NCBI RefSeq assembly: GCF_019160155.1
Contig: NZ_JAFNIH010000024.1
Coordinates: 1 to 35,523, forward strand
Reading direction: 5' to 3'
Length of the DNA stretch: 35,523 bases
Origin: Pinisolibacter aquiterrae
GTDB taxonomy: Bacteria > Pseudomonadota > Alphaproteobacteria > Rhizobiales > Ancalomicrobiaceae
Part shown: piece by piece, positions 8,792 to 16,604 of the stretch
Numbering within the stretch: position 1 is the first letter of the stretch
How the letters are laid out: the number at the start of each line of letters is the position of its first letter
Position numbers and translations under genes: made by a program
The notes under the pieces: model-generated
Seen by the model: only the letters and a program-made list of their open reading frames with translations
What the model was told of the DNA's origin: nothing
Database searches by the model: none

Positions 8792-10315
8792 ATGAAGATT
8801 CGTGCGCAAATCGCGATGGTTCTGAACCTCGACAAGTGCATCGGCTGCCATACGTGCTCCATAACGTGCAAGAACGTGTGGACGAGCCGAGAAGGTGTCG
8901 AGTACGCTTGGTTCAACAATGTCGAGACCAAGCCGGGTATCGGCTATCCCAAGGATTGGGAAAACCAGAAGCGCTGGAACGGCGGCTGGAAGCGCCGCAG
9001 CAACGGCTCGATCGAGCCGAGGCAAGGCGGTAAGTGGCGGGTGTTGGCGAAGATCTTCGCCAACCCCGATCTGCCGGAGATCGACGACTACTACGAGCCG
9101 TTCACGTTCGACTACGAGCACCTTCAGAAGGCGCCGGAACTCGAAGCGTTCCCGACGGCCCGCCCGCGGTCGCTGATCACCGGCGAACGGATGGAAAAGA
9201 TAGTCTCGGGGCCGAACTGGGAGGAGATCCTCGGCGGCGAGTTCTCGAAGCGATCGGCCGACTACAATTTCGAAGGCGTACAGAAAGAAATGTACGGCCA
9301 GTTCGAAAACACCTTCATGATGTATCTCCCGCGTTTGTGCGAACACTGCCTCAACCCGGCTTGCGTCGCTTCGTGTCCGTCCGGCGCGATTTACAAACGC
9401 GAGGAAGACGGCGTAGTCCTGATCGACCAGGACAAGTGCCGTGGTTGGCGCATGTGCATTTCCGGCTGCCCCTACAAGAAAATTTATTACAACTGGTCTT
9501 CGGGCAAGTCTGAAAAGTGCATCCTGTGCTATCCGCGCCTGGAAGCGGGTATGCCGACCGTCTGTTCGGAGACCTGCGTCGGCCGCATCCGTTACCTCGG
9601 CGTCATCCTCTATGATGCCGATCGGATCGAAACGGCGGCGAGCGAGAAGGACGAGCGGGACCTCTACGACGCCCAGACCGGGATCTTCCTCGACCCCAAC
9701 GATCCGAAGGTGATTGCCGAGGCTCGGGCCGAAGGCATTTCGGAACAATGGCTGGAGGCGGCCCGCAGGTCACCGATCTGGAAGATGGCGATGGAGTGGA
9801 AGGTCGCGTTCCCGCTGCATCCCGAATATCGCACCCTGCCGATGGTCTGGTACGTGCCGCCTCTGTCGCCGATCCAATCGGCCGCCGCGGCCGGCAAGAT
9901 GGGCATGGACGGCGACATGCCGGACGTCCGGTCGCTGCGTATCCCGCTGCGCTACCTCGCCAACATGCTGACGGCCGGTGACGAGGAACCGGTGGCCCTC
10001 GGTCTCGAACGCATGTTGGCGATGCGTGCGTACATGCGGGCGAAGTCGGTGGACGGCGTGATCGACGAGAAGATCGCGGCAAAGGTCGGCATGACCGGCG
10101 CCCAGATCGAAGAGATGTACAAGATCATGGCCTTGGCGAATTACGAAGATCGCTTCGTGATCCCCACCACGCATCGGGAATGGGCCGAGGACGCCTACGA
10201 CCTCAAGGCCTCCTGCGGCTTCTCCTTCGGCAACGGGTGTTCCGATGGAGAGACCCCTAGCCTGTTCGGCGGCAACAAGACGCCGGCGATCCGGAAGCCC
10301 GAGGAGTTCGCATGA
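8792..10315 (+). CDS. narH: Respiratory nitrate reductase beta subunit
   Basis: A 507-residue iron-sulfur subunit that passes electrons from the NarI hemes to NarG. The first cluster group starts at Cys16, Cys19, Cys22 and Cys26 (CIGCHTCSITCKNVW). Central groups follow in CEHCLNPACVASCP and CRGWRMCISGCP, then CILCYP and CSETC. In CRGWRMC a tryptophan stands where a fourth cysteine would be, which is the known reason why one centre is a [3Fe-4S] cluster. Three [4Fe-4S] clusters and one [3Fe-4S] are expected. The gene starts 11 bases after narG with a GGAG-like site, and its stop overlaps the narJ start, so translation is probably coupled. Length is normal for the family. Confidence 0.98.
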   Translation: MKIRAQIAMVLNLDKCIGCHTCSITCKNVWTSREGVEYAWFNNVETKPGIGYPKDWENQKRWNGGWKRRSNGSIEPRQGGKWRVLAKIFANPDLPEIDDYYEPFTFDYEHLQKAPELEAFPTARPRSLITGERMEKIVSGPNWEEILGGEFSKRSADYNFEGVQKEMYGQFENTFMMYLPRLCEHCLNPACVASCPSGAIYKREEDGVVLIDQDKCRGWRMCISGCPYKKIYYNWSSGKSEKCILCYPRLEAGMPTVCSETCVGRIRYLGVILYDADRIETAASEKDERDLYDAQTGIFLDPNDPKVIAEARAEGISEQWLEAARRSPIWKMAMEWKVAFPLHPEYRTLPMVWYVPPLSPIQSAAAAGKMGMDGDMPDVRSLRIPLRYLANMLTAGDEEPVALGLERMLAMRAYMRAKSVDGVIDEKIAAKVGMTGAQIEEMYKIMALANYEDRFVIPTTHREWAEDAYDLKASCGFSFGNGCSDGETPSLFGGNKTPAIRKPEEFA

Positions 10316-11055
10316 TGCTGATCTTCAAGGCTCTATCGGCTCTCTTGTCATACCCCGGCGCAGATCTGGTCGCCTCGCTCGACGAGATCCGCGTCGTGGT
10401 CGACGAGGAGACCTGCCTTCCGAAGGGGGAGCGAGACGCTCTCCTGCGGCTGATCGACGACCTGGCGGCGCATGATCTGGTGGAACTGCAGGAACGCTAC
10501 GTCCTGCTGTTCGATCGCACCCGGTCGCTCTCCCTGCACATGTTCGAGCATGTGCACGGCGAGAGCCGTGATCGGGGCCAGGCGATGGTCGACCTCCGCG
10601 CTCTCTACGAGAGCAAGGGGGTGATCGACGACAGTCGGGAACTGCCGGATTTCGTTCCGTTGTTCCTGGAGTTCCTGTCGATCATCGATCCCTCGGAAGC
10701 CTTCGGCCTGATCGCCGAACCCGCTCACGTGTTCGCCGCTCTGGCCGAGCGGTTGAACAAGCGTGGGTCGGTCTATGAAGCGATCTTCCGCGCTCTCGGC
10801 GCGCTGGCCAGGGTGCGACCCGACGCGAAGCTTCTCGCCGCACTGCGCGCGGAGCCGGATCCCGAACCCGACGATCTGGAGGCGCTGGACGAGGCGTACG
10901 AAGACGCACCGGTCACCTTCGGGGGGCCGGGCGAGGCGTGCGATCCGGACGCACTGACGGCGCGGCTTCGCCAAGCGCGTCGACCGGCGCCGGGGATCGT
11001 CCAGTCTTCCCGGCCACAGACCGAATTCACCCATTCCGATACCAAGAGTTCGTGA
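10312..11055 (+). CDS. narJ: Nitrate reductase assembly chaperone
   Basis: A 247-residue cytoplasmic chaperone of the NarJ/TorD family. It is not part of the mature enzyme; it binds NarG and allows insertion of the molybdenum cofactor and FS0 cluster before NarGH docks on NarI. The hallmark stretch MFEHVHGESRDRGQAMVDL is present at about residue 79. The C-terminal tail is acidic and then low in complexity, as usual for NarJ. The ATG at 10312 overlaps the narH stop by four bases (ATGATG gives a second start one codon later). It is followed by narI with an 11-base gap. The order narGHJI is the standard one. Confidence 0.96.
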   Translation: MMLIFKALSALLSYPGADLVASLDEIRVVVDEETCLPKGERDALLRLIDDLAAHDLVELQERYVLLFDRTRSLSLHMFEHVHGESRDRGQAMVDLRALYESKGVIDDSRELPDFVPLFLEFLSIIDPSEAFGLIAEPAHVFAALAERLNKRGSVYEAIFRALGALARVRPDAKLLAALRAEPDPEPDDLEALDEAYEDAPVTFGGPGEACDPDALTARLRQARRPAPGIVQSSRPQTEFTHSDTKSS

Positions 11056-11066
11056 GGATCCCGACC

Positions 11067-11771
11067 ATGGCTCAGTTCCTCAATCAGATGATGTTCGGCT
11101 GGTATCCCTATCTGTGTCTGACCGTTTTTCTGGTCGGCAGTTGGGCCCGCTTCGACCGCGAGCAATACACCTGGAGAACCGGTTCCTCACAGCTCTTGCG
11201 CCGCAAGCAGTTGATGTGGGGCTCCAATCTCTTTCACGTCGGAGTCCTGATCATCTTCATGGGCCACTTCGTCGGTCTGCTGACGCCGATCGCGATCTTC
11301 GACGCCATCGGCATCCCGCACGGCTTCAAGCAGGTGATGGCGATCGTCGTCGGCGGTGTCGCCGGCCTGATGTGCCTCGTCGGCATCTCCCTGCTCACGC
11401 ATCGCCGGTTGACCGACGTGCGGATCCGCAAGACCTCGTCCTTCGGGGATACGGCGATCCTCCTCGTTCTGTTCGCCCAACTGCTGCTCGGCCTCCTGAC
11501 GATCATCGTGTCGCTCGGCCACCTCGACGGCCATGAGATGGTCAAGTTCATGAACTGGGCTCAGGGCGTCCTGACGTTGCAGGTCGACCGCTGGAAGTGG
11601 CTGGTCGATGTGCATCCGATCTTCAAGCTGCACCTGGTCCTCGGAATGACGATCTTCCTCGTGTTTCCGTTCACGCGCCTCGTGCACATCTGGTCGGCGC
11701 CGGTCTGGTACTTCGGACGGCAGGGCTATCAGGTGGTGCGTACCCGCAAGCATCTGAACGCAGCGGAGTGA
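11067..11771 (+). CDS. narI: Respiratory nitrate reductase gamma subunit
   Basis: A 234-residue membrane subunit with five predicted helices and two b-type hemes. It oxidises quinol and anchors NarGH to the inner face of the membrane. The axial histidines are His57 and His67 in NLFHVGVLIIFMGHF, and His189 and His207 near the C-terminus. Their 10- and 18-residue spacings match E. coli His56/66 and His187/205. The frame is open far upstream inside narJ, but MAQFLNQMMFGWYPY is a typical NarI start, and GAGG precedes this ATG. A GTG overlapping the narJ stop (11053) is a possible alternative. The next gene follows after four bases. Confidence 0.97.
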   Translation: MAQFLNQMMFGWYPYLCLTVFLVGSWARFDREQYTWRTGSSQLLRRKQLMWGSNLFHVGVLIIFMGHFVGLLTPIAIFDAIGIPHGFKQVMAIVVGGVAGLMCLVGISLLTHRRLTDVRIRKTSSFGDTAILLVLFAQLLLGLLTIIVSLGHLDGHEMVKFMNWAQGVLTLQVDRWKWLVDVHPIFKLHLVLGMTIFLVFPFTRLVHIWSAPVWYFGRQGYQVVRTRKHLNAAE

Positions 11772-11775
11772 TCGA

Positions 11776-12603
11776 ATGAGCGGATGCACGATCAACCCGG
11801 CGGTGAAAGAAGCCCCGCGGAAAGAGATTCGCGTCGATGGCGTCGTCATCCCTCATCATGAGATCGCGGCGGAGGCGCAGAACCATCGCGCCTCCTCCCC
11901 CGCCGAAGCCTTCCGAGAGGCGGCGCGCGCTCTGATCGTCAAGAAGTTGCTCCTCGAGGAGGCGCGGCGTCTCGATCTGCAGGGCGAACCGGAGATCGAC
12001 GAGGAAGGACGCATCGAAGCCGATGAGGATCGCCTCATTCGGCTCCTGATCGACCGGGCCGCGTCGGTCGATCCGGTCGACGAGGGGGCATGCCGCGCAT
12101 TCCATGCGGCGAACAAGGATCGGTTCCGCGCTCCCGACCTCTACGAGGCCTCCCATATCCTGGTCGCGCTGGCGCCCGGAGGCGAAGCCGCCGCGCAGGC
12201 GAAGGCCGGCGAACTCGCGTCGGCGATCATCAGCGGTGAATTGAACTTCGAGACCGTGGCGCGAGCGGTCTCGGCATGTCCGTCACGCGAACTGGGTGGC
12301 TCTCTCGGTCAGGTGACGAAGGGTGAGAACGATCCGGCGTTCGAAGCAGCGCTGGATGTGTTGTCGATCGGCGAAGTCGGAGCCGAGCCGGTTCGTACGC
12401 GGTTCGGCTATCACATCATCCGATTGGATCGTAGGCTGAATGGCGACCAGCTTCCCTATGAGAGGGTCCGCTCGCAGATCGTCTCCTATCTCGAAGAGTC
12501 GGCAAAGCGAACAGCGATCGCGACCTTCATCGGGAATCTGGTCAGGGGCGCAGAGATCGAAGGGATCGACGTGTCGTCGGCGCCACGCCGGAAAACGGCG
12601 TGA
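11776..12603 (+). CDS. Parvulin-type peptidyl-prolyl isomerase in the nar operon
   Basis: A 275-residue protein of the PpiC/NifM-like parvulin family, which helps folding by prolyl cis-trans isomerisation. The N-terminal half (to about 115) is helical and charged. The rotamase domain spans about 123-218, from YEASHILVALAPG through LGQVTKGENDPAFE to RTRFGYHIIRLDRR. There is no signal peptide, so it should act in the cytoplasm, where NarG and NarH mature. It starts four bases after narI with GGAGTG ahead, so it is clearly in the operon. Such isomerase genes are known beside nar operons in several proteobacteria; a role in Nar maturation is inferred from position only. The comparable case is NifM, which matures NifH. 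Confidence 0.9.
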   Translation: MSGCTINPAVKEAPRKEIRVDGVVIPHHEIAAEAQNHRASSPAEAFREAARALIVKKLLLEEARRLDLQGEPEIDEEGRIEADEDRLIRLLIDRAASVDPVDEGACRAFHAANKDRFRAPDLYEASHILVALAPGGEAAAQAKAGELASAIISGELNFETVARAVSACPSRELGGSLGQVTKGENDPAFEAALDVLSIGEVGAEPVRTRFGYHIIRLDRRLNGDQLPYERVRSQIVSYLEESAKRTAIATFIGNLVRGAEIEGIDVSSAPRRKTA

Positions 12604-12675
12604 GGCGCCTTGGTGCGTGAAGGCTCGGCGTCGGCCGACGATGGATGTCGTGTCTGCTCGAGGGAGATCAACGAA

Positions 12676-13035
12676 ATGCGCGTCGTACCCGAGGTTCCCA
12701 GATACATCGATGTTCAGGGCCGGCAGATCGCCGTCGACGAGCAAGGGTTCCTGATCGACCCGGGGCAATGGACCGAAGAGGTCGCGGCGTTCATGGCCGA
12801 CCAGTTGGATGTGACGCTCACGCCAGCCCATTGGACCGTCATACGGTTCATGCGAGATCGTCTGGAGGAGACCCAGATTTCGCCCGATGCGCGCCATGCC
12901 TTCAGACACCTCGAGGCGGGGCTTGCCGGTGCGAACGGGAAGAAGCTCTTCTTCGATTTGTTTCCGAAAGGATATGTCTCGCAGGCCTGCCGTATCGCCG
13001 GCATGCGGCAGCCCAGGGCTTGGAGTACCGGCTGA
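12676..13035 (+). CDS. DsrC/TusE-family protein with only the upstream cysteine
   Basis: A 119-residue protein of the DsrC/TusE family of sulfur carriers. The start is the ATG at 12676, with GAGGGAGA about nine bases upstream; the frame is open to 12610 but without support. The family fold is clear: IDVQGRQIAVDEQGFL, WTEEVAAFMA, LTPAHWTVIRFMRD and the C-terminal arm KLFFDLFPKGYVSQACRIAG. DsrC carries two arm cysteines: one in the QAC segment and one at the penultimate position. TusE keeps only the penultimate one. Here Cys105 in QACRIAG is present, but the arm ends in RAWSTG with no terminal cysteine. The protein therefore cannot make the DsrC intramolecular disulfide or act like TusE. It follows the parvulin gene by 72 bases and is probably the last nar operon gene. 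A regulatory or Nar-linked role is inferred. Confidence 0.88.
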   Translation: MRVVPEVPRYIDVQGRQIAVDEQGFLIDPGQWTEEVAAFMADQLDVTLTPAHWTVIRFMRDRLEETQISPDARHAFRHLEAGLAGANGKKLFFDLFPKGYVSQACRIAGMRQPRAWSTG

Positions 13036-13263
13036 CCGAGGCTCGCGCGTCCAATGATTCTGCTCCACGCGGCGTCCCAATAGCTTCCGCCGACAGAATT
13101 TTCTATATCATGAAATACGACAGAAATATCGTTGTGGAAATAGAATATAATATTCCCTCTTTGATCGACAGAATCTGCTGGGAAGCCCTAATCGTATAGA
13201 GAAGTGTCGGAAGAGCGAATATCAACGCTATTGTTTGGACGATGATCCGTTGGCTGTCGTCGT

Positions 13264-14002
13264 TCATATCGTCGCCCTTTTTTTGAAGCGGCTTCCATCG
13301 CTCTGGTCGATGAGAGCATTGGGCAGGGCGAATGTGCGTAAGAGCGCGGCATCGCTCACTTCCAAACGATCCCTGTGATTAACTAGTCCGAAAGGCTTCA
13401 ATACCCGCAGGCATCGCGAGAGACTTTCAGGCGTCATTCCCAGTCTTTCAGCAAGGAGTTTCTTGTTGATAGCCAATTCGATGCGGCCATCGTCTCGAGT
13501 GTTTTCCAAGATCCAATTTGCCAAGCGTTCTGAGTTGGATCGGAGCTTGATGTTCTTAAGATCGCGGATCGCGATCTCGATGATCGCTGGCGACGGCGCG
13601 CATGGTCGCCATCACCAATCCCGGGTCGCGTGCGATCGCCGCCCTGAATTTCGCCGCCGGAATGGCCAAGACCGTCGCGCTCGTTATCGCCTTGGCGCTC
13701 TGCAGGTAGACGCGATCGGTGATGATCGCCTGCAGGAGGAGGCAGCGCCCGCGCTCCACCAGCGACAAGGTCGTCTCTCTCTCGTGATGATGGGCGCCCA
13801 GTGCGACGAGTCCATCGACGATCCCGAACAGGTGGCGAGGTCTTTCACCTTCCCGAAGGATGAGCTCATCAGGGGCATAGGATCGCAACTGAGATCCTTC
13901 ACTCAGCATGGTTCTCGTGCCGCCGTCTGCATCGAGGAAGATCTCAAGTGACCCCAACTCCGTGACCAGTCGATCTCGCTGGGTTGTCACGACCTTGCTC
14001 AT
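13264..14002 (-). pseudogene. Frameshifted Crp/Fnr-family regulator
   Basis: Two adjacent minus-strand frames form one Crp/Fnr gene. The N-terminal part (from ATG 14002, MSKVVTTQRD) holds the sensor barrel, with LREGERPRHLFGIVDGLVALG and LLLQAIITDRVYLQSAK. It ends at a stop near 13559 after ATMRAVASDHRDRDPRS. The other part resumes in the next frame as AIRDLKNIKLRSNSERLAN and carries the helix-turn-helix with the E..SR motif (PESLSRCL), ending at 13264. The dimer helix joins well only if one base is skipped near 13570-13600, so a one-base insertion (or two-base deletion) is inferred. A start further upstream (14101) is possible. It resembles the regulator at 1331-2062, especially in the VYLQS and LKLRS..ERLANW stretches, so it may be a decayed paralogue. 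A sequencing error cannot be excluded. Confidence 0.75.
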
Positions 14003-14757
14003 CGCTCGGCGCTTTCGATCACAGTCGGTCGAGAGGTTCGGGATTCGAGCGTCCGGGACAGAGGGTACGATCGAAAAGTGGCGGGGCGAGACGGCATTCA
14101 TCCGCCCTCAGGCCCCGCCGAGAGTTTCAGGGCAACAATGGCTCGATCACTCGACCCTCGTGAGGTCCAGCATCAACCACCCGGACATTCTTGAAGCATA
14201 CTTCGTCACCGTCTTTGACTATAATCAATTAAAATCAGACAATGATGCGATGCGCGAAGTATACGATAAATATCAGTGGGTCGAATGACGGCAATCAAGC
14301 GCAAGTATGACATTTATCAATTTATCGTCATTCATGGTCAATAGTCGAATTAAATATCGAAAAATATAGTTCTGTCATTTCTAAAAATCGCAAAAAGGCG
14401 CATATCGATATGTATTAAAATTTATAACTTGAATTATAAGAAATATATCTCCCAAATAGATGGATATCAATAACTCTCATGGCGGCAGTCGAAACTGCCA
14501 GCGCTCACTGTTGCAGGCGATGGAACAGCGTTCGCGCCATCACTACACTCTCCATTGAGGTTTGATGCCATGAGAGATGGACATGATGTCCGCCGAATCC
14601 ATATCAATCATACGACTGTCTGTGAAGAGATTTTTACATGTGACTGATACGCAACGTTGGGTCTGTAGTGAGATTCATTGGCCGCAGGCATCCCTTCTGT
14701 CGCGCATCGCTCCGCAGGAGTCGGGGGCTCTACAGCGCTTTCCCCTCCAGAGTGGAG
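14003..14757. other. Long AT-rich intergenic region without a gene
   Basis: No coding frame here looks real. The part from about 14200 to 14470 is far richer in A and T than the genes around it. It holds an FNR-like box (14215-14228, listed separately). A small hairpin, GGCAGT-CGAA-ACTGCC, lies at 14484-14499. No terminator with a T run was seen. A small RNA driven from the FNR-like box is possible but nothing in the sequence proves it. Confidence 0.5.
14215..14228. promoter_or_regulatory. FNR/FixK-like box in the AT-rich region
   Basis: TTGAC-TATA-ATCAA matches the FNR/FixK consensus at nine of ten positions. It is about 213 bases upstream of the broken Crp/Fnr gene's preferred start, or 114 from the alternative start at 14101. 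It could instead serve an unannotated transcript in the AT-rich gap. Confidence 0.55.
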
Positions 14758-15882
14758 TCATGAATCGCGTTGCGACGTGATGGAGTGCGGAAGTCGAGGG
14801 TCGCCGGTCGCGATCAGAGAAAGTCCGGCAGTGTCGAGCAGCCTGATCTCACCTCTATGCTCGGCGATCATGCCCATCGTCTTCATCTTGGTGATGGTCC
14901 GACTGACGGTCTCGACCGTCAGCCCCAGGTGGTCCGCGATGTCGTACCGGGTCAATGGCAACCCGAAGGAAATGGCCGCCGCCTCGCCTGCCGCTCCCAC
15001 GAAGAAGCTCGCGATCCGCTCGATGGCCGTCTTGCGACCAAGCGCGACGGCAAGCGTACGTAGGCGCTCGCCGTCCCGGAATGCTGCCTCCAGTAGAATT
15101 TCCCGAGCCCTGTCGGTCGACAGGAATTTCTTGCGGTCCCAGACCATGACGGAAGCTGGCGTCACCGCGACCGCATCACTGTCATGTCGTTCCGCCGCTG
15201 TCAGTCCGAGAAGTCGTCCGGGTCCGGCAATGTCGGTGATCTGACGGCGACCGTCGGCGAGAAAACGGCAGACGATTATCGTCCCTTGCGTCAACTCATA
15301 AATTCTATTGGATCGATCGCCGTTGTTGAAGAGCTTCTCCCGTGCTGAAAGGCGCAGGGATTTTCGAGGAGGCGGCCCTTGCTCGACCGGATGGCCGACC
15401 GACACGGGGCTGTTCCCAACCAGGGCTTCTCGGGGGGCGGAAGCAGAGGAAGAGGATTCGTCTTGGAGGTTCTCGGAGGCGCTCGCGGTGCCGGCCTCGA
15501 GAAGGCTGCAACTGTCCGCACGGGGAGTGTGGGGGATGACCGCCGTCGATGGCGCTTCTTCTCCGAGACGCGCAGATGGGGATGCGAGGGCAGGATCATC
15601 GCGATGCTTCCGGAGTCTTCCCGGTTGGGCACGAATCCGATGAAGTTCGCCGGCCACTCGTTCCCAGTAACGTCCGCCGTTGCGGTCTCTTCGCGAATAG
15701 GCCTGAACTGCAAATCGGTGAGCGGTGGCGGTCGCTTCGGGTCCTTCGGTCTCATCGAGCCAGCGCGCGTCTGCGAGCCAGGAGGTGTCTCCTCCATTTG
15801 TGCTCCGACCGAGGGTGGTCAGGCGCGAGAGCGTCGAGAAGACGCTGACGATGGTATCGGTCACGAAGATCGGACGGCTCAT
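14758..15882 (-). CDS. FixK-type Crp/Fnr regulator with N-terminal extension
   Basis: A 374-residue protein whose C-terminal 200 residues are a FixK-like regulator: sensor barrel about 172-260, dimer helix to about 285, helix-turn-helix about 310-338 (LPLTRYDIADHLGLTVETVS) with Glu324, Ser327 and Arg328. No FNR cysteine cluster is present; only Cys125 and Cys205 occur. The N-terminal extension is unusual. Residues 1-86 look folded, with helical patches ending in RYWERVAGELHRIR, and 87-170 are Ser/Ala/Pro-rich and probably disordered. The start at 15882 (MSRPIFVTD) is uncertain; 15933 is also possible, and a shorter FixK starting inside the extension cannot be excluded. An FNR/FixK-like box lies 174 bases upstream. 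It likely controls low-oxygen genes, perhaps including nar. Confidence 0.82.
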   Translation of the reverse strand: MSRPIFVTDTIVSVFSTLSRLTTLGRSTNGGDTSWLADARWLDETEGPEATATAHRFAVQAYSRRDRNGGRYWERVAGELHRIRAQPGRLRKHRDDPALASPSARLGEEAPSTAVIPHTPRADSCSLLEAGTASASENLQDESSSSASAPREALVGNSPVSVGHPVEQGPPPRKSLRLSAREKLFNNGDRSNRIYELTQGTIIVCRFLADGRRQITDIAGPGRLLGLTAAERHDSDAVAVTPASVMVWDRKKFLSTDRAREILLEAAFRDGERLRTLAVALGRKTAIERIASFFVGAAGEAAAISFGLPLTRYDIADHLGLTVETVSRTITKMKTMGMIAEHRGEIRLLDTAGLSLIATGDPRLPHSITSQRDS

Positions 15883-16055
15883 GAGTAACCCGGTTCGAAA
15901 GAGGTGAACGAGAGAACTTGCCCGTCGAGTCATGGCCCGCTCGGTCGGGGGCGACGGAATGCTCGGCTTCTGCGATGCACGTTGCGGCGGTCGCCGCCGC
16001 GTATTCCAATCGATTGAGAGAATGTCGAGTTTGGTGCCTGCGAAGGTGCGAGTGT

Positions 16056-16069
16056 TTGACTACGATCAA
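16056..16069 (-). promoter_or_regulatory. FNR/FixK-like box upstream of the FixK-type gene
   Basis: TTGAC-TACG-ATCAA matches nine of ten consensus positions and shares the TTGAC half-site with the box at 14215. It lies 174 bases upstream of the preferred start of the FixK-type regulator (123 from the alternative start), so a long leader or a further upstream start is implied. Confidence 0.6.
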
Positions 16070-16402
16070 GTACGTATGAAATTTGCACGGCTTCGGCCTA
16101 AGTGATTGCGATTTCGCGTCGTCTTGACGGCGGAACGTGCGTCGGTCTCCAGATTGGACGAGCGCGCGGGCGGCGGTCGCATCGTGGTATTCGGTCCATC
16201 GATGAGGGCGAATACGCCCAAACCGACGAACATCCTTCGAGTGATGCCCGGCATTCAGAGTCGACTCGAACTGCATAATATTGCATCAGATTTACGTCAG
16301 TCGTGCATGACATGCTGAAGAAGTGCGCACAACCACCTTCTGGCGGCGGGGGCGCCGGTAGAGAAATTCCGATTCTCGCCACCGCACGAGGTTGGCCGCG
16401 CT

Positions 16403-16418
16403 TGGCACGAAGTGTGCT
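16403..16418 (+). promoter_or_regulatory. Sigma-54 (-24/-12) promoter of nirBDC
   Basis: TGGCACG-AAGT-GTGCT matches the RpoN consensus TGGCACG-N4-TTGCW at all fixed positions but one, with the essential GG and GC doublets exactly 12 bases apart. Transcription would start near 16430, leaving a leader of about 175 bases before nirB. NtrC is the expected activator for nitrite assimilation, but no clear NtrC site was recognised upstream. Confidence 0.7.
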
Positions 16419-16604
16419 GTGGCAGGGATCGTCAACGACGACGGCCGCATTGCGGTTGCTAGGCCAACGATGGCCGACGCGCAGGCTCCAGCCTTTCGAT
16501 CATCTCTCGTCACCGAGAGGAGGTCGGCCGTGTCGTGACGATCACTCGCGGTCCTGTCGGTGTCCTGCGTTCGTCCTGATTGGTTCGACGTAGGAGTGTA
16601 CTTG

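Larger units (their letters stand above)
15883..16604. other. Regulatory gap between fixK-like gene and nirB
   Basis: No convincing gene is present. The gap holds an FNR/FixK-like box (16056-16069) facing the minus-strand regulator and a sigma-54-type promoter (16403-16418) facing nirB. The predicted nirB leader of about 175 bases contains small hairpins: GGCC-AACGAT-GGCC near 16462-16475 and CTCTCG-TCAC-CGAGAG at 16504-16519. There is also a short dyad TGCA-TAATAT-TGCA at 16272-16285 of unknown meaning. Confidence 0.5.

Noticed and set aside
12645-13199. 184-codon frame overlapping the DsrC-like gene
   Set aside because: Shadow frame of the DsrC-like gene that runs on into AT-rich DNA; composition changes abruptly and no family is recognisable.
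16066-16254. Small minus-strand frame with a twin-arginine-like start (TRRMFVGLGVFAL)
   Set aside because: No conserved region follows, it overlaps an FNR-like box, and the rest is arginine-rich shadow-like sequence.
16430-16604. Complete ANTAR (NasR/NasT) antitermination leader before nirB
   Set aside because: Only one hexaloop with A1 and G4 was found; the second hairpin and a terminator are missing. Kept only as a question in the findings.
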